The position numbers were made by a program, and so were the translations under genes. Positions 26,501-39,878 of a DNA stretch of 64,000 bases are shown here, piece by piece; within the stretch, counting starts at the first letter, position 1, and each line of letters opens with the position of its first letter. The notes under the pieces were generated by a model. The model had not been told where the DNA came from, made no database searches, and saw only the letters and a list, made by a program, of their open reading frames with translations. This DNA comes from Cadophora sp. MPI-SDFR-AT-0126. Its lineage: Eukaryota > Ascomycota > Leotiomycetes > Helotiales > Ploettnerulaceae. The stretch is from the NCBI GenBank assembly GCA_020747065.1, contig JAGMVK010000014.1, positions 930,001 to 994,000 of the forward strand, given 5' to 3'.

Positions 26501-28002
26501 TAATACTTATTTATGTAATTATAAAGGTCTTAATATTATCACTTAAAAAAAGACTTAGAAATATTTTTATTTAATTAGCTAAAATCCTAAAGGCTTACTT
26601 AGAAAATATAAGACTTAATTTAAGGCCTTAATAATCTTGTTTAAGATTAAGAAGAACTATTCTTATATATCCTTAATATACTAATAAGAAACTATTCTTA
26701 ATTCGTAGATTAGTAATTATAGTATTATATCTTAATTAGTAGTTTTCTTAAATAGCTATACTACTCTAACTAATAAAAATACCTTTAAAAATAGTGTAAA
26801 AGTATCTAACTTAATACTTACTATTTTAAGTCTTAAAAGTCCCTTAACTCCTTACTTCACGACTCCGCTTCCTTTATATACTCCTTTTGTAGCTACTATT
26901 ACTATTACTAGACTAGGACTATTATTAAAAGCCCTCGCTAATCGACTACTATAAATAGAAGCTTCTATTTTATATAAGGCTAAAGAACTTATTACTATAA
27001 AGGATATTAATTATATTAAACACTTTAAAAAGTATAGAATAGAATAACTTGTAATTACTACTAAAGCTTAGGAAGTTATTTGAAAAATAGAAGAGCTAGC
27101 TTATAGTAAAAAATCATAAATTAAGTAATTCCCTCTTAATACTAGACTACTCCTAAATAATATTATAAATAAAATTCTTAAGTTAAAATAAAATAATAAA
27201 GATAAAGAGAATTATAAGAAAAGTCTTTAAAGATAGACTTAGTAGATTAAAAATAACCTTAAAATTAAGAAGGAGAACTACTTACTTAGTAATAAGGAAG
27301 ATAATAATCTAGAAATTAATCCTAATATAACTAGTAATCCCAAACTATTAATTAAAAGAAAAAAGAAAGCTAAAACTTATAAGCGTACTCTTTTAGATAA
27401 GGATATTAGAAGCGTTTCGGAATTAAAGTATTTCCTTAAGGGAGATTATATTAAACCTACTAGTAATTCGGACTTACTAGTTAATTCTAGAGAAAAGAAA
27501 GCTAAAGGTTATAACCTAAAAGAAAACTCCTAACTTAAAGGTAATATTACTAAAAAGGACCTAACTAATTTAATCCTTAATCTAAGATTAGGAATTATCT
27601 AAGGTACTAATAGTAATTAAAAAATTAATTAATAATTAAAAGAGGAACTTTACATAGTATAAGATATTAATAATAATTAAACTACTAATCCTTTTAGTAT
27701 TAGTAAATAAGCTAAAAAATAAAATAAACTAGCTACACTTCATACTTCTAGATTAGAAACTATTAATATAAAAGGTAAAGATAAAGTTTAAGAAATTAAT
27801 AATATTAATTATAATACTATATAAAGAGAAAGATTTCTTAAGAAACTTATTACCTAGGAGTAAGTTTTAAGGTCTAATAATATAAGTAAGGGAAATAATA
27901 TTAATAAAACTAAGCTTACTATTATAAAAAGAGTTATATAAAAGATTATAATTTAATAAACTTGGACTATAAGTATATAAACTTACTTTTAAATTCTAAT
28001 AC
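23600..28002 (+). pseudogene. Element B long extra frame after integrase
   Basis: After integrase a plus-strand frame runs about 4.4 kb with stops almost only TAA/TAG at plausible Gln positions. It continues past the A1 insertion to about 40390: deleting A1 with one ATAC copy joins YFQILIP to KLKFQLITPQL without a frame change. Recognisable stretches include LRGIDKLRLNPKQAN and YLGPFNFYFILDIKNN. I know no family for it. It could be a second ORF or a very long pol tail. Start is uncertain, because the piece between about 22700 and 23600 is harder to read. Confidence 0.5.
27999..28002. repeat. Target-site duplication ATAC, left copy (A1)
   Basis: Directly precedes TGTGAAAGAG, the inverted LTR end, and recurs at 39875-39878. 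Confidence 0.85.
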
Positions 28003-28188
28003 TGTGAAAGAGTAGAGTAGTGCCGTTAAGTGCATAGTAAATAGGGAAGTAATTCGCGTGTAGACTAATTAGGTAATAGAAGTAAGAGGAAGAAGATAAT
28101 AATTGCTAGTCTAGTAGCGCCGACTTATCTATTTATAGCTAGAATAAAAAAACAAAAACTCTTGTAATAGGCCTTCGATCCTACTATA
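28003..28188 (-). repeat. 3' LTR of element A1
   Basis: 186 bp. Inverted copy of the LTR at 46166-46351 and 15832-16000. The end sequence TGTGAAAGAG gives the TG..CA terminus. Confidence 0.88.
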
Positions 28189-28192
28189 TACA

Positions 28193-28201
28193 TCCCCTCC
28201 T
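28193..28201 (-). other. Polypurine tract of A1
   Basis: AGGAGGGGA on the minus strand, the plus-strand primer site of an LTR element. It is separated from the LTR by TGTA (28192-28189). Confidence 0.75.
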
Positions 28202-28269
28202 AGTTTAGCAATCGTCCCCTAACTGTAATAATTTTACATATGGTATAAAGAAGTTAAGAAAAGAAGAGC

Positions 28270-30900
28270 TAGTTCTACTTCCTAAGCCCTAGGTTACCGA
28301 ATTATATGCTTTTTATTTCATTCTTATATACTTTTTTTACAAATAGTAAATCCTTTTTTAGTGCTTTTTAAAGCACTTTTTTACTTAGCTTATTTACGTT
28401 TACCTTTACTTTTAGTATAAGTAATTTTAACCTATCTACCTTCTTCTTAAAAAAGTAATAGGATTTCTCTCTAAAGGCTTTTTTCTTAATCTTATATATT
28501 ATTTTAAATACTTTTAATCTTACCTTTAGTACCTTTCTTCTTTAATCCTTAATATACTTATATACTACCTCCTAATTACTCCTAAATACAATATCTTTTT
28601 AAACTATTACTGCTAGTGAACTCCATCTACAATAAATAACCTAAGTATTAGATAAGGTTCCTAAATTGGATACCTTTATTATAATAGCGAACTTAAAGGG
28701 AATTACATTATATTAGTTAAGTAACTCAGATAGTATAGCTTATAGAGTAGTGAAATCCCTATAGGCGTTAGCCAGATCTTACCATAAATTACCTTCCATT
28801 ACTTTAAGAGACTTCTTATTATTCTGTATAGCGATAAACTAGGGTAAAAGCGTTTATTAAATAATTATAGTAGGACTAGAGAATTTATGCGAGATCTTAG
28901 ATAAGGTAATATATATTTCCCCTACTATACGGTATTTTAACCTAATCTATCCTTAGTACCTTAGTATTTTTTTATATAAAAATCTGGTTTATAATTTAGT
29001 GTATATAGTAATTAGTATTTTGCTCCCTAGCCTTAACTTACTCCCACTATTTACTTAATTTATGCTATATCTCCTTATAAATAAAAGTATAATTAGCCTC
29101 ATCCTCCTAATCTAGCGAAATACTTTTTTAAATTATTGCAGTTCTGTAATCAGTTACTAAAGCTTACGAAATATTAATATTAATATAATAAAAGTAAGTA
29201 TCATTTCCTGGAATAGTATACTTAGTGTAATAGGGGTAGCTAATTAATCTTTATACTTTATTGGAACAAAGAGCAGTATAGAGTATATAATACACAGGGT
29301 CTTGATATATAAGCTACTAAGTAATTGAAAAGAATATATTACGTAACCATCTAATATTTTTTTTACTATTAATTTTTCGAAGATAGTGCCAATATATATT
29401 AGTTTTTTTCAAGATCTTATTACTTAGTAGTAAATTAAATTACTATTTGAAAAGACTATAAATAATCTATCTATCTTATTTCTATTATAGTAATATTAAT
29501 AAGTCTCAAGAGTTTAGGATTAGTTTCTGATTAAATTTAAAGATAGGCGCCCCTCTTTGCTACTGGAATTTATATAGCTCGAGTTTATCTAAAGGCCTAA
29601 GTAGCTAATTAGCTAACTAAAACTAATTGCATATCTCTGGATCTGTCTTTAGCTTCCCTATTTTCAATCTCTAGTCGTATACTTCTTATAAGTGCTTAAT
29701 AGTAAGCTTCTTTAGTAATTTCTTTGTGTAAAGCTCTATATAGCTAGCCATTAGGCGCAGGTATTAGTAGTATACTTATTAATATCCTAATATCCGTTTT
29801 AAGAATTATATATTTACTATAAGGAGTAGTATTTTCTTTTCCTTAATAATTAATCTTTAATTATTTAAGATATTCTTAAAGTATCTGTACTTCTATTTAT
29901 TATTTTTAGTATTACTTACTCCTTTCCTCTTATAATTCTTTATCTTTTTTCCTATTTCTTTTATCTCCTCCTTATTAATTTCAGTCCTTTTACTTAAAGT
30001 AATACTAAACTCTTTTATAACTACTATTCTTACTAATTAATCAGACCTTTAAAGTAAATTAGTAGTAATAATAGTAGTCTTACTACTGATTTTTCCCACT
30101 AGGCGAGTTAAATACTTTAGCTTACTTATCTTCTATAACAAAATTACTTTACCGACTTTAGTACTTATATCTAGTAAGCTTAGTAATCCTATAAATTATC
30201 CTTCCTTTATAAAGCTACTTACCCTAGAGTATATCCTTATCCTTTTTCATATACTTTTTAATATCCCTTCTAAAGGAGTACTATTAACCTTCCCCTGCAT
30301 TACCTTTACTAGGTTCCCTATAATAATTTTTCTTATATTTAATATACTTTATTTACTTAATTTTATAATCCTCTTTTATACTTTAATATTTACTTATACT
30401 CTAGCCTTCTTTAAGGACATCTTTCTTAAAGCTTTACTATAATTTACTATAAATTTAGTCAACCTAGTTATTAGCTAATCTTACATAACTTAATTAGGCT
30501 AATTCCTTGTAATTCTAGTATATACTTTTTAGAGGCGATTCCTTTTCTTGGCGTTTATAGTAATAATAAAGTGAACCTTAGCTTAATTAGACTCGAACTC
30601 CGCCTTGCTCATGTACGCTTTAAAGGCTTCTAATCTTTTCACGTGATTATAGACTTATTTAATTAAATCACTGATCCTATTGTAGTACTTTATTATTTAT
30701 TTAAGTACTTGAGATTGAGTAATATATTAATTTTTTACTAGTATATTTCTTAAATATAAGATCATACTCTTAATACTAGCAAAATTTAGTAGTATAATTA
30801 TTATTAGTGTATTTATTTCAGTTATACTTATATCTTTATTTATATTTATTAGTAAGATTTTTACTTATATACGTACTTTAAAAGATTTATTATTAAAAAA
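28270..30900 (-). pseudogene. A1 sense cargo gene, possible H-x-D oxygenase-like core
   Basis: Downstream of pol on the element's sense strand a frame of about 2.6 kb is readable with stops at former Gln/Trp codons. The first third is helical and charged. The middle reads PGNDTYFYYININI, with Tyr and Asn where the copy in A2 and RIP logic allow His and Asp (H-x-D). A later KGIQHKLSK-like stretch holds a His. This resembles a family of fungal proteins with a conserved HID..GS.SLD..D..CT..GMH pattern, which I recall and cannot check. H-x-D plus distal His would fit a 2OG-Fe(II) oxygenase, but that is inference. The same gene is in A2 at about 43500-46090. Confidence 0.4.
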
Positions 30901-31459
30901 AAGTTGATTTTTTAAAAGAAAATTACGCGAGTTATTAAATCATTAAAAAGGATTAATCTTACTTAAAAATTATTTATTTTATTTCCCGTTATAAGTAAAT
31001 AAATTAATAGAATTAAAGTAAACTTCTTCTTTTTTTATACTTCTTAGCTCGTAATCTCCTACTAATTTACTTTTTTTTTTACTTTTTTCTTACTATCCTT
31101 CTTAAATTTACCTTTTTCTCTAGCGCCTTTCTTAATATAAGAGGTTATTCCTACTTCTATTTTCTTCTAATTTTCTTTTAATTTTTATAATAATTTTTCT
31201 CTTATACTAAATTATCTTTTACTAAACTTTCTATTCCACACTTTTCACTTACTTTTAGTACTTACTCTTCACTATAGCGCTAGTCTAGTTACTAAAGCTT
31301 ATTACTGCAGCCTATATTAAACACTGCCTTCTCTTTAACTCTAACCTAGGAATAATATATATTCAAGATATTATATTTAATTTTTATAGTAACTGCGCTA
31401 TTCATCTATCTAACTACATCTTTAGTGCTCTAGTTATAGTTATTAATAAGAGTATTCTA

Positions 31460-32955
31460 ATTAAGACAGAAGTTGTAAATGAAATATATATTAACTTTTT
31501 TTCTTATTTTTAGATTTATAAGGGATATATCTTTACTAATTACTCTTTTCTTAACCTTAATAGTCTCTATCTTAAATTTGGTAATAAAGACCTGACTAGT
31601 AATATTAAAATCAAGTATAACTCCTTTACCTTAGACTTCACTACTCTTAAGGATTATAATAATTATAAGAAGTAGCTCTCTAGACTGCTCTTTATAAGTA
31701 GTGACTTTATAATTATTACTAATAAGAATTCCCTTTAATACTATATTAAGTCTCGCATTATCTTTACTACTACTTTAGTAATTTCCAGCCCTTTAACTAC
31801 TTTTACTAAGGCTATTACTTTCCCTAAGACTTCTAAGAAAGGTAGATTTAAGACTACTTTTATACCTAAGTTATTTATTGTTATATTTAAGAGTAAATCT
31901 AAGACTACTTTTAAGCGTAAGGGCCAGGCCTTTAGTAAAGATAAGGGCAAAGGAAAGGTAAAGTCTGATAAATATATTCTAGATACTAATAATAATAGAT
32001 TCCTCTATAATACTTTGGATGATTATAATAGCTTTTTAATTAACGGTTTTATATCCTTCCTTAATAAAGATAATAAATCTAATAGTAAATGTAGTAAGCT
32101 AATACGTAAGAAGAAGAAAGGTATTATTACTTAATCTTATAAGAAAACCTCTACTACTAGTCTATATTCTACTTCTAAAGTAAAGAATTCTGCTACCGAG
32201 ACTCTCGCTAAGATTCCTAAGTCTAAAATAAAAGCTAATCCCCTCACTCCTCTACGTATTACCTAAGCTAAAGCTAAAATCTAAAATAAAGATCTTGCCT
32301 AAGCCCTTACTGACTCTACTATTAAAGTCTTAAATTCTCTAATTATTACTTTAGCTACTAATATTATTAACTAAAAATCACTTTCTTTAGAGATCTAAAA
32401 GCTTATTACCACTTACGATTAGAAGTGCGTTTATAATAGTTTAATACAGTACTTAGTTTTAGAAAACCCTAATAATTTTCCCAAGTAATACTCTTTATAT
32501 TAGATCCTTTAATATATTTACTATATTAAGGAGACTTATTTTTATATTAAATTTAGTAATGAAAACAGTACTACAAAGGGATCTCTTTACTTTTACCCAG
32601 AATATGTAAAGGAGACTCTTTAAGAGACTCAGGATTTTTATATAAAGGCTATTAAGGCTGTTCTTATAAAATGTACTATTGGAGAATCTAATGATGATAT
32701 TAGTACTGTAGACGCTGAGTACTCAATTATTAGTAAAAAAGATTTCTTAGCTTATCTCTTTTACGATTCCAAGACTCCTATTATTTGAAGCTATAGAGTA
32801 GTGGCTTTTATAAATAACGATAGTTGGTTTAATAAGTACTTCAATAGTAATTAGCGTTTTTATATTTACTCTTTAGTATAAGATATAATATTTAATATAA
32901 TCTTAATTCTTAGTTTTAAATAGTTAGCAGGACTTAGTATAAAGTATATATAACT
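31460..32955 (+). pseudogene. A1 antisense cargo gene, unknown
   Basis: A plus-strand frame, opposite to pol, running about 1.5 kb with only Gln-type stops. It contains LKFGNKDLTSNIKIKYNSF, a basic stretch (GKGKVKSDKYILDTNNNRF, about 31945-32000) and, near the end, EYSIISKKDFLAYLFYDSK. It diverges from the sense cargo gene, with about 600 bp between them, and converges with pol near 33000-33250. The same gene lies inverted in A2 at about 41380-43210. I do not recognise it. Confidence 0.5.
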
Positions 32956-33249
32956 AGTATAATTAAGCTAAATAAAATGAAATGCATATAAATAAAACTC
33001 AAATAATTCTTATAGTGAAATAATTAATTACTTCTTATAACTTTTTCTATACTTGCGATTTAATTACTAGGCTTTCCCTTCTCCTACTTTTAATTTACTT
33101 AGTCCTCTAGGTTTCTATTTCACTCGCTAAGTAAGTGAAATACCCCTAGTACCCCTATTACTTAGTTCGATCCTCTTACGGAATTACAACTATAAATCTC
33201 TTATTATCTAGTATTATTATTCTTTTTCTTTTTTTTTCTAAATTAATTA

Positions 33250-34650
33250 CCTCTTATAAAAGTCTTCTTTAGGTAATTAAAGCTAAGGTTAGAAGTTCTT
33301 CTTTCTTTCTCTTTTTATTTGAGCTTAGTTTATTTCCGGGCTTAATTTTCCTAATAGACTCCGCGCTTTTTAAGAGTATGCCTTTACTTAGTTCTAGCTT
33401 AGAATTAATAGGTTCTTAAATAGAGTCTCTTTTTTAGAATATCTTTAATTGGCTTCCTAAAAATATACCTTGTAATTAAGTTTTAAATAGTTTAGTAAGG
33501 AAGTACGTTTCTTTCTTTAAAAGTACTTTATTTACCTTATATAATTTTAGCTATTTATAGCTAAGTTTAACTTTAAATAATATATTTACTTTCTACTTTA
33601 TATTATATAGTAGTATAATATTATTTATAGTAATTTTAGAAAAACAAATTCTTTTACTTATATTAAACTTATCTTTTTATATAATTTACACTCTCTTTTA
33701 TCTAGTAATAGTTTCCTTAAGATCCTTATCTTAGATTTGAATTTATTAGGCTTGCAATACTAGTAAATCTAATTCTAATTTAATATTCTTCTAGTCTATT
33801 ATTTTTTAAGTTAGGATAGTAAGCTTTATTAATAGAATAGCCTTTAACTTATATTATATTTAAAAGGGTATTTTACTAATCGTAGTCTTAATAGTACAGT
33901 AGTCAATTAGTAGGACTGCATGTAGATTCCTTACCTAGTTACTTAATTTTCTTTTTATTATCTTAGTAAGTTTATTGATTATAGGTTTATAGCCTTTCTT
34001 AACTATGCTATTAATAGGCACATAATAAGCTAAGATTACAATTCTCTTGATTTTATACTTTTTAGTAAAGCACTTAATTCACTTCTTATTCTTAGGCCTC
34101 CTATTTATAATAAGCTTTTTGAAAATCCTATGTTTGCAAATAATATCTTCCCAAATGAAATCTACTATTATTACAAAGGTTGTATTAGTTAGGACCCTGG
34201 CCTTAATCTATTTTAAAAGATCGTCCCTAGTTATAACTAAATACTACTTTCTATATCTTGCGGGTAAATAAATAATATCTATTCCAACCTTAGCCTATAA
34301 AGCGCTTATTTAGGTAGGGTAAAGAGCTTCCTCTAGTCTTATGGAATCTTTAAATTAGTAGGTTTTATACGCAGTTATGTATTCCTTTATATTTAAGTAA
34401 AGAATATTCTAGAAGTATCTTTTAGTAACTTTTTAGTAAGTACTTTTTTTTTCTTTATAATCTAATTTCTTATATAGGAATTAAAGGATAGTTTATCTTT
34501 TATTCTAATTATCTAAGACTTATTAGATTGGAAGCCCCTTGTTAGCCTTACAGTAGAGTACTCCCAAGTGTACTACATAATTCAACGCCTACTGCTTAAA
34601 TATTCTAAAATTAATTGAGTTTATCTTATTAGGCTTCTTTAATATTAATA
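33250..34650 (-). pseudogene. A1 integrase and pol tail (RIP-degraded)
   Basis: Minus-strand frame with KVGIDIIYLPARYRKQYLVI, then FVIIVDFIWEDIICKHRIF and KLIINRRPKNKKQ (Asn for catalytic Asp), then IKRIVILAYYVP. This is a Ty3/Gypsy integrase core. The tail has IILLYNIKQK and LSYKQLKLYKVNKVL, the post-integrase region common in fungal Gypsy elements; A2 retains this tail. Confidence 0.8.
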
Positions 34651-34999
34651 AAAACTCTGCAATTAATCTAGAATTCAAACTCTAGTATTCTTTTAATTAT
34701 AAAGATACTTTATTTGATTAATACTCTATTTAAATCTGGCTAAATTAAGCATTAATAAAATCATTAATATCTATCTCTTGTGCTTTAGTATTCAACTTCT
34801 TTTAACTTATAGGGCGTTTTGAAAGCCTATTTATTACAGTGTACTTAGTTTTAGGTATATAGTGTACTTTAAAATCGAATAATTTTATTTAAGTAATCCA
34901 TTTAGTAACTAAAGCTCTAGGGAGATTCAAAGTATCTTAATTTAATTAAGCTATTAAGATTATAGTATTTATTTCTAGAATAAAATGCCGTTTAATTAG

Positions 35000-36300
35000 G
35001 ATTCCTTAGACTTTCTTTAAGACTTTCAAGATTCCATGATATTCCCTTTTAGTAGTATTATAATTCCTTTTTACTACTAATTATATTCTATTATTATACC
35101 TAATAAGATATTTCTTTTTCTCCTAATTTAATTATATAAGGACTATACCCTACCCCTAAAGGCTTATATCTATAGCTAGTACTACTTTCCTAATACTCTT
35201 AAAAATATCTAATTACACTAAAGCTGGAGTAGTTATTAGTACTAGCTTTAGTTCATTTATTACTTAAATCTCTTAATTATAGAAATCGAATTCCATTTCT
35301 TTTTTTAATAAAAGATAAAGTAGCTTTACTTTTTAAGTATAATCTTTAATCTAAATCCAGTAGTATTTATAAATCCCTAAGAAGGCTTGGACTTTAGTTA
35401 AATTCTTATATTCTCTCTAATCTAAAATCTTAATTACTTTTTCATTATTTAAAGATCTTCCCTTTATAATATATATAAATCCTACTAGCTTTAGTCCTAT
35501 AACCCCAAACTAAGATTTTAGTTCAATTATAATTCCTACCCTTTTCATATTTAAGAGTACTAAATCCAAATTAATGAAATATTTAAGTACAAATTTTTAT
35601 ATCCCTAGCGCTGATTTCTTATTATTATAGATAGAATATAGTCCTAATATAGGTATATTATTAATAAAGATTTATACCTGTACTAGTTTATGATTCTTTA
35701 GAATCATCTTCCCTATTTAATAGAATTAAGTTATTAAGTTAGTTACTCTCTAAATAAGCGTAGTATATTAAAGAAGCCTAAGAGAAGTTTAAAAGGCTAT
35801 TAAGTCTTAGCTATTAGAGTGCAGAATTACTTGATTATAGCTAGAAAAGAAGTTAATTAGGGAAGTAATTACGTAGCTAGTAAAGTCTTTAGATATCTTT
35901 TTTATATTAGGAAGTAGATTTGTATCCCTTACTATTACTGTATTATATTTTATAGCTACATTAATTATATAATAAGCTTTACTTTTTTTTTTAATTAAAA
36001 ATTATTAATTTTTATAAAGCTTATGCCTATATTTTAATATTCTAGTCTTTAATTTTTTATTAAGTATATTTTTAATATACTTATATAAATATTTTAGGAC
36101 CAGAAATCTTAGTGATTGCCACGCCTAGTGAGGTACTATATAAATCTTCTGCGAAGAGTAAATATTCTTATAGATCCTTTTGCATTTCGAGAAGTTAAAC
36201 GTAATTATAGTCTTACGCTAGTATAATATCTTAGTTAAGAGCTTTTTTTTTTGAGGTTATAGCCCTTTCCCAAAATTTATTCTTTTTAATTTTTTTAGCG
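35000..36300 (-). pseudogene. A1 reverse transcriptase and RNase H (RIP-degraded)
   Basis: The catalytic motif reads FINN (35657-35668 on the complementary strand) in place of Y/F-x-D-D. Downstream come KFVLKYFINLDLVL, LKLVGFIYIIKGRSLNN, VQAFLGIYKYY and VVLAIDISL, in the order RT palm, connection and RNase H. This pattern is well known from fungal Gypsy pol. Confidence 0.8.
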
Positions 36301-36499
36301 TTAATCTTTACTCTTTAGATAACTCCGAAAACTTAAGAGTAATCCACTTATTAAACTTATATAATAGCTTAAGAGGATCCCGCCGTTTTTCCTGTATCAG
36401 TCTTATCTATTTCTAATTCAGCTTCTTTTTAGGCTTTAATTTATTAAAAATACCCTTTTAAATAGGTATAATCTTATTTACCTTTCTTTTATATACTTC

Positions 36500-39400
36500 C
36501 TAAATACTAATAATAGGAAAAAATCACTTTACTTAAATTAAAGAAATTAAATCTATTTTCCTAAATATAACTACACTATTCCCTCCACTAAATACTAATA
36601 CTAAGAAAATCCTAGTCCCCGCTGTTTAAACTCAATTAAACACTGCTACTATCTAGTTCCCTCTTTTAGTAAAGGATTTACTAGAAATGCCTACTAATGC
36701 GCCCTTAATTACTTTTTTCCTAAAAAGATTTCTAACTTAGATCTTGCTTTAATTAAATTAATTACTTTAATCATGACTTACTTTATCTACTTATTATTAA
36801 CCACGATAGTGAATTGGTTACTCCTATTATAAGAAAATAATATTAAGTTACTAATAATAAAGAGTTGCTTAAGAATTATATTATTCTTAATCTTTTCTAA
36901 TATAAAGAAATTCTTAGTGATTATAATACTCTTTATTTCTACTACTATATTCTTACATAGTTCTTCGAACTTTTTATGCTTTCCTAAATATTTAATTATC
37001 CCTAAGTTAGGGTTGGAGTATATAAGTAACTCTATACTTACGATCATAAATAATAGAATAATATTAGACTCTAATTTATAATTAATTAGAATTATTATGA
37101 TTATTAAGTTTATTTAAATCTTAACTTTAGGGCTTTAAACTATTAGTAGTGCAGGATTCTCTAAGCTATTTATTATTCTAACTGATCTTACGCTAATGTT
37201 TTTAATTGCTTTATTTATCCTTACCTTAGATTCCCTAATTTACTTTCTAACTGTAGTCATATTTTTAAATAGTAGCTTTTACAGTATATTTAAATATGCT
37301 AATAGCTTTCTTTTAGTTATCTTCTTTAATTCGTTGTCTAAGAGCTTATTTAATAGGTCTATTAGACGCGCCTCTTTCTTAAGCAGGTCTATAAATCTCT
37401 TAATTTTTCTACTTACTTAGGGTCCGATTTTCTTTAGCTTTTCCATCTACTTTTCATCTATTTTTATTTCCTTTACTACCTTCCCCTATTACACTTTATT
37501 TCTAAAAGCCTCCTTTACTTAATCCTGAACCTTCTAATTCCCTAGGTAAGGTACTTTAGGGGTTACTAAATCCTTTTCCTTTTTTATATACTTTTTTAGA
37601 ATCTTCCTTAAGTTCACTTACTTATTGTTTCTCTTTACTTTTAACTTCTTGCTTCTTATACCCGCTACTTCTATTATACCCTAATCTACCTTTCCTTTCT
37701 CTTTATCTAATTTGTTTTATAAGACTATCTCTATTATTATCCCACTAATATTCTTTATAATTATAATTAATTAATGCACTACTTCTTGTCTAACCGGTTT
37801 ACTTAAGGCCCCTTGCTTTAAAGCTTCCCATTATTATTATATAATTTCTCTTTTAGGGATTTCCCACTTTACTTACACAGAATTACCTCTATTCTCTCTC
37901 TTTTTCTAATGCATTCTTTCTTAAACTTCATATATAAATCCCCTCTCCGCATTTAATATAAAATCAGAGTATTTTCTTTAATAGTAGCTATTCTTTATAT
38001 AATAGAAGTAGTATATAGGATAATTATTATATATTTCTACAGCTCTGATTGCAATTAGCACTATATTATATCGCTATCCTGTGTATGTAGTCTAGGGTGA
38101 CTTTAATAAATTAATCTAATCTAAAGGCCTAGCCGGGTATGTCCTAATGCAGTTTCCCCCACTAAGTGGGCTAAATCCTGGGCGCGCCCCTAGACTAATC
38201 TCAGAAAGCGCAGTCTTTATAGTAAGTATAAGCGCATTAAGAACTTAAGTTATCTTCTTAATAGCTTTAATAGAGACTAAACTTGGCGTAATTATTAGAA
38301 TTACTAAGTAATCTTTACTTTTTTATAAAATAATTATTTAATCTAAAGTATTTATTAGTTTACTTAAGTTCTCCTTCTTTTTATAGTTATTAAAGAACTC
38401 TTGAATTATCTTATTTATAGTATAAATACTAGTAGTTATCTTTGCAAGTTCGTTAAATATAATAGTATTTAACTTATTAATATTAATTTTATTCTTTTGA
38501 ATTACTTTTCCGCGAATATTTCCTAAGAGATTATTTAAGAACCAGATACCTCTAGTATAGTCCTCAAGCTACCCTTTATTTATAAGAGTAATTAAGATTA
38601 CTATATACTATTAAATAAATTTCTAAATATTATCCTTACTTATTCATAGCTTTAATTTTAAAGCCTCTAAAAAGGATTAGGAATTTATTTATTAAAAGAT
38701 ATCTTAATCCTTATACTTCTCTTAAAGTTCTTTAACCAAATACTTCTAATTTAAATAAGCCTAAGTAATTAGTATCTTAATATACTACCTAATAAATAAC
38801 TTATAGTATTACAGAAATTACTTTACCTTATCTTTTATTTTTAATTACGTATCTTTATATTAATTCAAATACTACTTAAGAAATTCAGTAATATTAGCTT
38901 TATTAAAGTATAGGACTCTCAAAGTTTTAGGCGCGGGTATTAGAGCTATATACCTTAGATTAGCTATTTTTATAATAGTAGCAGTAGAATCAGCTTACCC
39001 CCCTTACTAAATAGGAGGATACTATTCCATTTCTTTACTACTTTTCGTATTTAGTATTAGTTAAAAGCTTTCCAAAAGATCTTCCTCTGGGAATAAATTA
39101 GCTTTAATAAGATCTGAAAATAATTCAAGTCTTTAATAGCGGTAGTTACTTATTAAGTATAGTAAGGCGCGAATTATTAGTATTAGTAGTAAAAGTACTG
39201 AGAGTATTAGAGTGATATAAGTACCCTTTATAATCTCTAGTCTTAATACTCTAATACTTACTTTATTTATTATTATACTTACTTACAATTTCTTTTTTCT
39301 TAATCCTTTTTTCTTATACTTCTTCTTAGTCCACCTTCTTTTTATATTTATTTACTTTTTAGCAAGTAATTGGACTTGCTTAGCCCTATTACTTTACTAT

Positions 39401-39660
39401 ATTTCTTTAATAATTATAGTTTTTTTCTTTACCTAATTTCTCTTATTTTAGTTATATCTTAATACCTTACTAAAGTATAATTTATTTACTATTAATCTTA
39501 GTCTTATACTACGAGTTTCTTAAAGCTCTATAAAGCCTCTTTTTTCTAAACTATTTTATTGTATTTTAATATTCTTAAAGCACTTTACTAATTATTAATG
39601 AAATTCAACTTCTTACTTCTTATTTAAATTAATTTATACTTAGTTTTACACTTATATTAC
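36500..39660 (-). pseudogene. A1 gag-like region (RIP-degraded)
   Basis: Between the 5' LTR and RT on the minus strand. Charged frames with many Gln-type stops; no clear domain. A less damaged GC-richer patch (about 38090-38215) reads GRAQDLAHLVGETA on the minus strand. Placement alone suggests gag and protease. Confidence 0.4.
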
Positions 39661-39670
39661 TTTTTTAATT

Positions 39671-39688
39671 CCTTATATAAGTTACTAA
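39671..39688 (-). other. Primer-binding-like segment of A1
   Basis: TTAGTAACTTATATAAGG follows the 5' LTR on the minus strand. B (16219 on) and D (11424 on) have closely similar TAGTAAC segments at the same place. TAG probably was TGG, the usual start of a tRNA 3'-end complement. Confidence 0.55.
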
Positions 39689-39874
39689 TATAAAAGAGTA
39701 GAGTAGTACTATTAAGTGCACAGTAAATAGGGGAGTAACTCGTGCGTAGACTAATTAAGTAATGAAAGTAAGAGAAAGAAGATAATAATTACTAGTTTAG
39801 CGGCGCCAACCTATCTATCTACAGCCGGAACAAAAAAACAAAAACCCTTGTAATGGGCCTTCGACCCCACTACA
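39689..39874 (-). repeat. 5' LTR of element A1
   Basis: 186 bp, starting TGTAGTGGGGTCGAAGG on the minus strand. It is the best preserved LTR A copy. Confidence 0.88.
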
Positions 39875-39878
39875 ATAC
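39875..39878. repeat. Target-site duplication ATAC, right copy (A1)
   Basis: Matches 27999-28002. Confidence 0.85.

Larger units (their letters stand above)
28003..39874 (-). mobile_element. LTR retrotransposon A1 (Ty3/Gypsy) with cargo genes
   Basis: Complete, 11.9 kb, flanked by ATAC duplications. Minus-strand order: 5' LTR (39874-39689); primer-binding-like TTAGTAAC; gag-like region; RT/RNase H (about 36300-35000); integrase (about 34650-33750); pol tail to about 33250. Then a gene on the opposite strand (31460-32955), a long sense gene (about 30900-28270), polypurine tract (28201-28193), a 4-nt spacer and the 3' LTR (28188-28003). A1 inserted into the extra frame of B. Pol is about the usual size; the extra 5 kb is cargo also present in A2. 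Confidence 0.88.

Noticed and set aside
36787..37420. Membrane-like short frames inside A1
   Set aside because: They lie in the gag-like region of A1, lack initiation context and have composition expected by chance in RIP DNA.
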